Assembly: GCA_913046125.1 (NCBI GenBank)
Contig: CAJWRL010000006.1
Location: 1-19,497 of the forward strand
DNA length: 19,497 nucleotides
Direction: 5' to 3'
Source: an uncultured Gammaproteobacteria bacterium
Lineage (GTDB): Bacteria > Pseudomonadota > Gammaproteobacteria > GCA-002705445 > GCA-002716945
Below the pieces are notes generated by a model. It ran no database searches. It was not told the origin of the DNA and saw nothing but the letters and a program-made list of their open reading frames with translations. Positions 1-5,149 of the stretch are shown one piece after another (positions within the stretch are counted from its first letter, which is position 1; every line of letters starts with the position of its first letter). Position numbers and translations under genes: made by a program.

Positions 1-551
1 TAATGGGAAACCACATTACAGGTTCTGTTTACTACAACGATGTGGATGACTACATAACTACTCATAGAAAAGATGATTCAGCCATGAAGGCAAGGCTCTA
101 CAAAAATGTTGATGCTGAGTTATATGGTTATGAACTCTCAGTGCATAGACTGTTTGCAGGTATAGATACAACTTTGAATCTAAATTATACGAGAGGAAAA
201 GATGAGACACAAAATAGGCCTCTACCACAGATAATGCCTCTAGCAGGTGATCTAACTTTAGAAGTCAAGTCAGCGAGTACAAACTATGGATTGAGGGTTA
301 ATTTTGCAGATACACAAGATAGATTTGATTCTAAGGTTCTGGACGTTGGAAGGACAGCCGGGTATACAACTTATGACGTCTTTGCTGGATTTGAACCAAC
401 ACCCAACCTCCGTATATCGATAGGAATGGCAAATATAACTGATAAAAGATATGCAACACACCTAAATAGTACGAATAGATTAGATAGTGCTGCAGATAGA
501 ACAGACGAGCCAGGAAGGTCTTTGTTCGGTTCAGTTAACTACGAGTTCTAG
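1..551 (+). CDS. TonB-dependent receptor, C-terminal fragment (copper-receptor-like)
   Basis: This is the 3' end of an outer-membrane TonB-dependent receptor; the frame is open at the left edge and the first Met (position 3) is probably internal. The visible ~180 residues show alternating polar/hydrophobic beta-strands of a barrel, the family signature near the end (NITDKRYATHLN) and a last strand finishing in aromatic Phe, as expected for BAM-inserted proteins. The combination YATHLN followed by DEPGRSLFGSV resembles the end of OprC/NosA-type TonB-dependent copper receptors, so copper is a plausible substrate, but the plug domain and any metal-binding motifs lie outside the window. A strong terminator follows directly, and an ExbB-like gene lies downstream. 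The TonB-receptor call is secure; substrate specificity is tentative. Confidence 0.85.
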   Translation, partial: MGNHITGSVYYNDVDDYITTHRKDDSAMKARLYKNVDAELYGYELSVHRLFAGIDTTLNLNYTRGKDETQNRPLPQIMPLAGDLTLEVKSASTNYGLRVNFADTQDRFDSKVLDVGRTAGYTTYDVFAGFEPTPNLRISIGMANITDKRYATHLNSTNRLDSAADRTDEPGRSLFGSVNYEF

Positions 552-561
552 TTAAAAAAAA

Positions 562-601
562 TAGTCTAATAGAGAGATAAACTCTGTTAGACTAGCTTTT
601 T
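562..601 (+). terminator. Rho-independent terminator after the TonB receptor
   Basis: A 13-bp stem is formed by 562-574 (TAGTCTAATAGAG) and 582-594 (CTCTGTTAGACTA), perfect except for one G-U pair. The loop is 7 nt and the stem is followed by GC and a run of five T. It starts 10 bases after the receptor stop codon. An A-run at 554-561 precedes the stem, so it could also act on the opposite strand, though no minus-strand gene ends here. The exbB start lies only 17 nt beyond, so exbB must either use read-through or a promoter overlapping this hairpin. Confidence 0.85.
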
Positions 602-618
602 AGAACAATAATCATAAT

Positions 619-1245
619 ATGGAATTTGGATCATTATTAGCAAAAGGCGGACCAGTCGTCTACATACTTCTCGCATTGTCTGTGTATGTCTTATCAATTG
701 TCATATACAAGATACATGTACTCTCTAAAGTAAACTTTTTCAGGTTTGACGTAACCAAAGACAGTTTAGCAATGTGGTTGGACAACAAAAAAGAAGATGC
801 TTACAAAGCTATTTCAAAAGATATACATCCCCAAAAAGAAGTTGTCTCATTTACAATGTATCACCTTCTTAAGAACAATATTACACAAGCAAAAGAGCGA
901 TACCTCAGAGAGGAAGTCTTAAGACTCAGCCAGGAGAGATTAGAGTATTATGATTCTAACCTTGATACGTTAAAAGTGATCGCCATGGTAGCGCCACTAC
1001 TTGGCTTACTAGGAACAGTCTTCGGAATGATTGATGCATTTCAGCAAATGGAGATGGCAGGCAACAACATAAACCCGTCAACACTGTCTGGTGGTATTTG
1101 GGAGGCACTACTGACAACAGCCGTAGGTTTGTCTGTTGCGATACCAACTGTGTTGTTTGAGAGTTATTTTAGAGCGACGAATGAAAAGCTAAAGATCAAT
1201 ATTGAGCACTCAGTTACAAAGCTCTTAACAGCACACATGAACTAA
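619..1245 (+). CDS. exbB: MotA/TolQ/ExbB family proton-channel protein
   Basis: Inner-membrane proton-channel subunit of the kind that energises TonB-dependent transport. The 208 residues fit an ExbB of usual length: a first membrane helix at about 12-30, a cytoplasmic loop rich in charged residues, and the ExbB-domain core from about 115, with APLLGLLGTVFGMIDAF and then LSGGIWEALLTTAVGLSVAIP, which supply the second and third helices and the conserved channel residues. No Shine-Dalgarno sequence is visible before the ATG; the start is chosen because its N-terminus (short amphipathic stretch, then GGPVVYILLALS) is typical. No exbD or tonB follows: the next gene is on the opposite strand, and the stop codons overlap by 4 nt. 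TolQ is an alternative, but the neighbouring TonB receptor favours ExbB. Confidence 0.88.
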   Translation: MEFGSLLAKGGPVVYILLALSVYVLSIVIYKIHVLSKVNFFRFDVTKDSLAMWLDNKKEDAYKAISKDIHPQKEVVSFTMYHLLKNNITQAKERYLREEVLRLSQERLEYYDSNLDTLKVIAMVAPLLGLLGTVFGMIDAFQQMEMAGNNINPSTLSGGIWEALLTTAVGLSVAIPTVLFESYFRATNEKLKINIEHSVTKLLTAHMN

Positions 1246-1691
1246 GCGCAGCAGCCTTTGTTAAATTTTTTCAACCTCCAATAATTATAGGGCCACGGTG
1301 TAAGAAATCCTGCAATCAACATAAGAGGCATAACCATTAAATTTATCTTAGCGCCACCTGTCACCAAGTAATCCACCAGATTCATTGCTATTTCCATACT
1401 GATCATAGATATAAGACTCATACCAATTGCTGTTCTAAATGCTGATGCGAGGTTCATTTGTTTTAGTAAAATAATAGTTTCTAAAATAATGCTAGTGATA
1501 ATACCATTTGTCATAGCAAGTAGCATGATTGATAGAGTGCTCCATGGAATTTCATTAACCTGGAAATAGTAAATTGTTCCCATGTCACCAATACTGCAAC
1601 CAATCAAACACCACATTGTGTTGTATGCAGATTGACGCCAAGTGCTATTGCAATTCCAATCAATCGTATTGTCTAATGTTGCGAAAATCAT
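1242..1691 (-). CDS. DUF4396-type small membrane protein
   Basis: A hydrophobic protein of 149 residues with about four predicted membrane helices (near 25-45, 50-75, 95-115 and 120-140). Its pattern, STWRQSAYNTMWCLIGCSIGD at the start, conserved Met/Glu in the third helix (MISMEIAMNLVDY), and a closing TPWPYNYWRLKKFNKG, matches the DUF4396 family, whose function is not known to me. The C-terminus is Cys-Cys-Ala where many relatives have a Gly-His-rich tail, so metal binding is conceivable. The ATG at 1691 gives an ATGA overlap with the Rieske gene stop; a TTG at 1703 in frame is the weaker alternative. It is the last gene of a four-gene coupled operon and converges with exbB, overlapping it by 4 nt with no terminator. 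Family call moderately sure; role unknown. Confidence 0.65.
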   Translation of the reverse strand: MIFATLDNTIDWNCNSTWRQSAYNTMWCLIGCSIGDMGTIYYFQVNEIPWSTLSIMLLAMTNGIITSIILETIILLKQMNLASAFRTAIGMSLISMISMEIAMNLVDYLVTGGAKINLMVMPLMLIAGFLTPWPYNYWRLKKFNKGCCA

Positions 1692-1990
1692 AATTCTATA
1701 CAAATATTATTATCTTTCATGAGAGTTTTATATGCCTTTATTGGTTCATCCGCGGGCTCATTCAAAGCTTCCCCAGTTTCTAAATCAAAATAACTTCCAT
1801 GCAAGGAACATTTTATTGTTTTATCCTTAAGGCATCCTAATATTAATTCCGAATCCTCATGACTACACATATTATCTACAACAAAAAATTCGTCTTCAAC
1901 TTTTGCCACAAGGTAGGAGTGACCGTCATGAACAATTTCAAGCATACTATTCTCAGTAAAGTCCTCTTTTGAACATAACGGCACAATCAT
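1688..1990 (-). CDS. Small Rieske-type [2Fe-2S] ferredoxin
   Basis: A single-domain Rieske protein of 100 residues, probably a soluble cytoplasmic electron carrier. The cluster ligands are plain: Cys42-Ser-His44 (box CSHED) and Cys61-Ser-Leu-His64 (box CSLHGSYFDL), with the usual Gly-rich/Phe context and the ETGEALNEPADEPIKAY tail of ferredoxin-like Rieske proteins such as those of dioxygenase systems. No membrane anchor or catalytic domain is present. The ATG at 1990 is chosen because it overlaps the upstream TrpD2-like stop as ATGA and has AAGGA about 9 nt before it; a longer reading from 2050 would run deep into the upstream gene. Neighbours are an Fe(II)/2OG oxygenase and a TrpD2-like protein, so it may feed electrons to a reaction in that operon, which is inference. 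Confidence 0.88.
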   Translation of the reverse strand: MIVPLCSKEDFTENSMLEIVHDGHSYLVAKVEDEFFVVDNMCSHEDSELILGCLKDKTIKCSLHGSYFDLETGEALNEPADEPIKAYKTLMKDNNICIEL

Positions 1991-3096
1991 CTTTTCATCC
2001 TTTTTAAAGCAGCTCCACTTTTTAAGACTCGTAAGACTTCTTTTGAACAATTACCTAAATCATTACCAGTTGCCCGTTGCAAGATAATCGCAGCACCGAG
2101 CTGGATACATGACAACATAGGTCCATCATTACCTGATAAAGCACTTGTACCTGATTTAATTGTCTCTTTAGCAATATCAACTGCGTCCACTTTTGATTCA
2201 ATTTTATCCTTAGTATTTTTCCTTGTTATTTCTTCAGGGATATCAACAGCTCTTGACGATTGAACTATTCCTAGATCTTCAGGAGTGACATCGTAATAAT
2301 CATTTTGTTCACCTGCGCTGTGATAAAAATGAACCTTACCGGTCTGTCTTAAAGATGGGATAATACCTCCCTCAGTACCTCTTATGACTGTTGCTGAGTT
2401 AAACTGAGCATTCCTGGAGAGCTCTAGATATATCGGTGGGTATGGTTTGTGAACGAAACCTGTGAAAAACATATCATTTTTTGATGATACAGGTTTTACT
2501 AGCACCTCAACGGTTGTGATGACGGGTCTTTTTATAATCTGTTTTCTCAGACTCATCAGGTTGTGAAGTTTTGGATTAAACATCGATTGGTCAGCATATG
2601 CCCAGCCAATATCTTTATTCTCTAGTCTTTCAACTATCTCTTGATGATCATTATTAGAATTGTATCCAAGCTCTTTTAAGGTTAAGTGATGTGTGCATCC
2701 ATACTTGGGCCCAACAGAAAAAACCCCGTGCGAGACAATTGGGAGACCAAGTTCTGCAATAACTGGGAGTATAAAAATAGACGATGGAAGATTTCTGGAA
2801 AATCCATCATATGGATCAGCAATATTTATAAGACTATCACATGAGGTATCAACAGTGGTTGTGGATTCAATAATTGCATCATGAACGCCCAAATTCTCAT
2901 CCATGGTTTCTCTTTTCATTCGTAAAGCAATTAAAAATATTGCAGATTGAACTGGATCAATCTCACCATTAAGAATATCGGACATCGATCTTTTTGCCTC
3001 GTCTCTAGAAATGTTTTTACTTAGTTCTGGACCTGTGGCAATTCTTTGAATGACAGATTTTATATTTTCTTGAGCTTCTGTTGAACTTTTATTCAT
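1987..3096 (-). CDS. TrpD2-like (anthranilate phosphoribosyltransferase-related) protein
   Basis: A 369-residue member of the glycosyltransferase family 3/TrpD superfamily: a helical N-terminal domain (about 10-75, with ILNGEIDPVQSAIFLIALRMKRET, the usual family helix) and a phosphoribosyltransferase-like domain after it. The canonical PRPP motif GTGGD is replaced by DPYDG (94-98), and the VKHGNR segment by VSHGVFSVGPKYG (121-133). It is therefore unlikely to make phosphoribosyl-anthranilate and fits the TrpD2/YbiB branch, of which the E. coli member binds nucleic acid and has no known enzyme activity. It overlaps the 2OG-oxygenase gene upstream and the Rieske gene downstream by 4 nt each (ATGA), which implies coupled translation. 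No other trp genes are near. Superfamily membership is sure; function is unknown. Confidence 0.8.
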   Translation of the reverse strand: MNKSSTEAQENIKSVIQRIATGPELSKNISRDEAKRSMSDILNGEIDPVQSAIFLIALRMKRETMDENLGVHDAIIESTTTVDTSCDSLINIADPYDGFSRNLPSSIFILPVIAELGLPIVSHGVFSVGPKYGCTHHLTLKELGYNSNNDHQEIVERLENKDIGWAYADQSMFNPKLHNLMSLRKQIIKRPVITTVEVLVKPVSSKNDMFFTGFVHKPYPPIYLELSRNAQFNSATVIRGTEGGIIPSLRQTGKVHFYHSAGEQNDYYDVTPEDLGIVQSSRAVDIPEEITRKNTKDKIESKVDAVDIAKETIKSGTSALSGNDGPMLSCIQLGAAIILQRATGNDLGNCSKEVLRVLKSGAALKRMKR

Positions 3097-3692
3097 TTAA
3101 ATACTATCCATGTTGTCGCAATGTATTTTGACCCTTTCTTTACTGTAACACCTCGATGCTCATGCGTCCAAAATGGAGGAAAGATAACAAGCTTTCCTTT
3201 TTCAGGTTTTATTTTAACCTTCTGATGTAAGAACTCTGTCTCACCTCCTGGTCCATCTACATCATTCAGGTACCATATTGCTACAAGTTGTCTATCACTC
3301 ATTTGATGACTACCAGTATCAATATGCCAATGAAAATATTCACCAACATCAGTTCTTTGTATTGCATATCCAATGTCTTTAAACTTACCGTTGAAAAAAT
3401 CATACTCTTTTTTCATTTTTGCTAGTGCTTTGGAGAGGCTGATAAAAAATATTTCATCAATATCCTTCCAGGAGTCTTTACCACTTATGACCATGTCGGT
3501 AGATTTTTTTACATTATCATTTTCTTCAAAATTCGGACCAACTCTGCCTCGATAATGATCATCTTTGGATTCTTCAAACCTATTAATTATTTCATCACAC
3601 TTCTCTGGCGATATTTCGTTATCAAACTCAAATATGAAGCTACCGGGACTTTTTTCGATCAGTCTTTTATCTATCTTTATTTGATCAGTCAT
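3093..3692 (-). CDS. Fe(II)/2-oxoglutarate-dependent oxygenase (prolyl-4-hydroxylase-like fold)
   Basis: A 199-residue double-stranded beta-helix oxygenase of the P4Hc/PKHD type. Metal ligands are visible as His123-x-Asp125 (in EYFHWHID) and a distal His, most likely His179 in FPPFWTHEHRG. In the 2OG-binding position, where most relatives have Arg in a G-x-R-Y motif, this protein has Lys189 (GSKYIATTW). The segment AIWYLNDVDGPGGETEF is the usual hairpin of the family. The substrate cannot be read from the sequence; a protein side chain or small molecule is possible. It is the first gene of the four-gene coupled minus-strand operon, followed by the TrpD2-like gene through an ATGA overlap. Only 40 bp separate it from the divergent gene at 3733, so the promoters must be compact or overlapping. 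Confidence 0.85.
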   Translation of the reverse strand: MTDQIKIDKRLIEKSPGSFIFEFDNEISPEKCDEIINRFEESKDDHYRGRVGPNFEENDNVKKSTDMVISGKDSWKDIDEIFFISLSKALAKMKKEYDFFNGKFKDIGYAIQRTDVGEYFHWHIDTGSHQMSDRQLVAIWYLNDVDGPGGETEFLHQKVKIKPEKGKLVIFPPFWTHEHRGVTVKKGSKYIATTWIVFK

Positions 3693-3732
3693 AATATTTA
3701 TATTACACAGTAAATGTTATCATCTGAATATT

Positions 3733-4296
3733 ATGGCAATAAGAATTAAAAGCAAGTGGTCAAAAACCGTAAAAAGAGAGAAGACGCCAGAAGACTATGG
3801 TAGTGCTCTTTCCTTTATTTCATGGAGGTTATCTTTGGATAAGGCAAAAACACTCCATGGTGAGGATTTTGAATATGAAAATGATCATCAAAGAGTTTCT
3901 ATAATTGTAGAGTATATGTCTTTTCAAGTTCATCTAGTTGATAGATTGCTGTTTGAGGATAATATGGATAGTGAATTTAGAGCTCAAGTCATGAACTCGC
4001 TAGGGAAACAATCAGCAAGAATTATGCAAGAGAATTGTGAGGATCTTTTTGGGCCAGGTGATTACAAGAAAGGCTATATCAATACACTTAATTTAAGATC
4101 GACTGAATACTCTGAATTTGAATTTTCAAGAAACGGCAGCAATTATTCTTTATACAGACACTTGTCAAAGAAATGTCAAGATGTCATGGGTTACAGTCAG
4201 ACAAACAAATGGGTTATGGATCAAATCATAGATATCGATTCAGTTGAAATATTAAAGAAGATTCTTGAAGTTTATGATTCAGTAACGAAATCGTAG
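3733..4296 (+). CDS. Hypothetical protein, 187 residues
   Basis: I do not recognise this protein. It is soluble, mixed-charge and has no signal peptide or membrane helix. The N-terminus is basic (RIKSKWSKTVKREK) and the rest looks mainly helical, with a segment HQRVSIIVEYMSFQVHLVDRLLFED around 53-76 that could form an amphipathic helix pair, and a C-terminal helix (VEILKKILEVYDSV). It is the only plus-strand gene between the two minus-strand accessory operons, divergent from the 2OG-oxygenase gene and tail to tail with the gene ending at 4298, one base away. No Shine-Dalgarno sequence is visible before the ATG, so the start is uncertain. Its composition matches its neighbours, so it does not look recently acquired. 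Confidence 0.65.
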   Translation: MAIRIKSKWSKTVKREKTPEDYGSALSFISWRLSLDKAKTLHGEDFEYENDHQRVSIIVEYMSFQVHLVDRLLFEDNMDSEFRAQVMNSLGKQSARIMQENCEDLFGPGDYKKGYINTLNLRSTEYSEFEFSRNGSNYSLYRHLSKKCQDVMGYSQTNKWVMDQIIDIDSVEILKKILEVYDSVTKS

Positions 4297-4297
4297 G

Positions 4298-4492
4298 TCA
4301 GTCTTTAAACTTTTCTACGTTATCGAAATTATTATTCTTACCGTCTTCATATCCTGCTTGATATGCATCGGTTACTCTTTGCTCTTCTACTTCTGGCGCG
4401 TCTTGATAGCCTTCTTGCCAGCCCAATATATATTGATCGCTAGCATTCATTTTTTCAAGTTCAGTTACTTTATCAAAATATTCTTGATTCAT
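4298..4492 (-). CDS. Small acidic protein with a repeated aromatic-x-x-GY-x-D motif
   Basis: An unrecognised 64-residue acidic protein. Two copies of a short motif can be seen, GWQEGYQDA (24-32) and AYQAGYEDG (43-51), i.e. (W/Y)-x-x-G-Y-x-D spaced 19 residues apart, which suggests two similar helix-turn elements. The second copy faintly resembles the GYQAG motif of ribosome modulation factor, but the protein is acidic where RMF is strongly basic, so I would not call it RMF. It is the last gene of the operon that begins with the TauD-like gene (or with the DsrC-like gene), joined to the previous gene by a one-base TAATG overlap. That tight coupling and a coherent reading frame support a real gene. 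Confidence 0.6.
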   Translation of the reverse strand: MNQEYFDKVTELEKMNASDQYILGWQEGYQDAPEVEEQRVTDAYQAGYEDGKNNNFDNVEKFKD

Positions 4493-4725
4493 TATGTTCT
4501 TATCGACCCCTTTATTTGGTGAGCTATATCAACTAGTCTGTTAGCAAGTTTCTCATGCTCTTCTTTATATTCTTTGACAATTCCCTTCGGGTTATGGTGT
4601 ATATCTTTCTCAGTGACTCCTTTTTCTCTTTCGAGTTCCATGAATTTCTTTTGAATTTCTAAAATCCTTGCAATAATTTCTTTTCTTTCTTTTTGTAGTT
4701 CTTTTTCATTAACTGCATCAGTCAT
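4492..4725 (-). CDS. Small helical, probably coiled-coil protein downstream of the DsrC-like gene
   Basis: An unrecognised 77-residue protein, highly charged and almost certainly helical. Residues about 7-38 (KELQKERKEIIARILEIQKK and on) show heptad-like spacing of Ile/Leu/Met typical of a coiled coil, followed by a short break (VTEKDIHHNPKG) and a second helix (about 50-72) that could fold back as a hairpin. There is no cysteine. Start and stop are shared with its neighbours through TAATG junctions on both sides: the DsrC-like gene upstream and the 64-residue acidic protein downstream. This implies that the three are translated together and may form a complex. Function unknown. Confidence 0.65.
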   Translation of the reverse strand: MTDAVNEKELQKERKEIIARILEIQKKFMELEREKGVTEKDIHHNPKGIVKEYKEEHEKLANRLVDIAHQIKGSIRT

Positions 4726-5063
4726 TAGTATCCACCTTTTCTCCTACTTTCAGGTAGACCGCCAATTCTCCCTGCTTGTTTACTAGGATTGCCGGGGAAT
4801 AGATCAAACAATGCTTTTGAATCAATTTTCTCTCCCCACAACTTTCCTATATCTTTAATCATGTTCCTAGTGTTAGGCTGATTTTCTTTATTATTGATGA
4901 ATTCATCTCGTAAATAGTTGATCACATCCCAGTGTTTTTGAGTAAGTTCAATGCCTTCCTGCTGCGCGATAACCGAGGCCACTTCCTCTGTCCAGTCTTC
5001 GATATTTGTCAAAAAGCCTGTATCAGTAGTGGCTATTTCTTGTCCATTTACCTCAACTTTCAT
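4725..5063 (-). CDS. rspA: DsrC/TusE-family protein without cysteines (RspA type)
   Basis: A clear DsrC-fold protein of 112 residues, from VEVNGQEIATTDTGFLTNIEDW at the start to the family C-terminal arm. Aligned without gaps to the true DsrC at 10445-10777, the two catalytic cysteines of DsrC (98 and 109) are Gly98 and Lys109 here, and the protein has no cysteine at all. It cannot carry persulfide or trisulfide sulfur. DsrC homologues lacking both cysteines have been named RspA (regulatory sulfur-related proteins) and are proposed, not proven, to be regulators. The ATG at 5063 is chosen because GAGGA lies 7 nt upstream; the TTG at 5069 is less likely. It heads a three-gene TAATG-coupled set and follows the Cas6-like gene after an 86-nt gap that may hold its own promoter. 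Confidence 0.88.
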   Translation of the reverse strand: MKVEVNGQEIATTDTGFLTNIEDWTEEVASVIAQQEGIELTQKHWDVINYLRDEFINNKENQPNTRNMIKDIGKLWGEKIDSKALFDLFPGNPSKQAGRIGGLPESRRKGGY

Positions 5064-5070
5064 ATTCAAA

Positions 5071-5075
5071 TCCTC
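5071..5075 (-). promoter_or_regulatory. Ribosome binding site of the DsrC-like gene
   Basis: GAGGA on the minus strand, 7 nt before the ATG at 5063. It decides the start: with the TTG at 5069 the spacing would be only 1 nt. Confidence 0.7.
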
Positions 5076-5102
5076 ATTTCTGAATTAATCAATATTGGAA
5101 AA

Positions 5103-5133
5103 TTCTAATATACTAAAAAGTATAAGTCTAGAA
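5103..5133. repeat. Imperfect dyad in the gap between the Cas6-like and DsrC-like genes
   Basis: A perfect 6-bp inverted repeat TATACT-AAAA-AGTATA lies at 5109-5124, flanked by a second matching pair TTCTA (5103-5107) and TAGAA (5129-5133) with unequal spacing. It sits 40-66 bp upstream of the DsrC-like start, within the 86-nt gap (5064-5149). It could be an operator overlapping a promoter (TATATT/TATACT on the minus strand look like -10 boxes) or a weak RNA hairpin. The region is very AT-rich, so chance is a serious alternative. Confidence 0.3.
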
Positions 5134-5149
5134 GGTTGTGGGTAATTCT

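Noticed and set aside
1991..2050. Longer Rieske N-terminus starting at 2050
   Set aside because: It overlaps the TrpD2-like gene by 60 nt; the ATG at 1990 has an AAGGA site and an ATGA junction and gives a normal-length Rieske domain.
4298..4492. Ribosome modulation factor (rmf)
   Set aside because: Only a faint GYQAG-like resemblance; the protein is acidic and lacks the rest of the RMF pattern.
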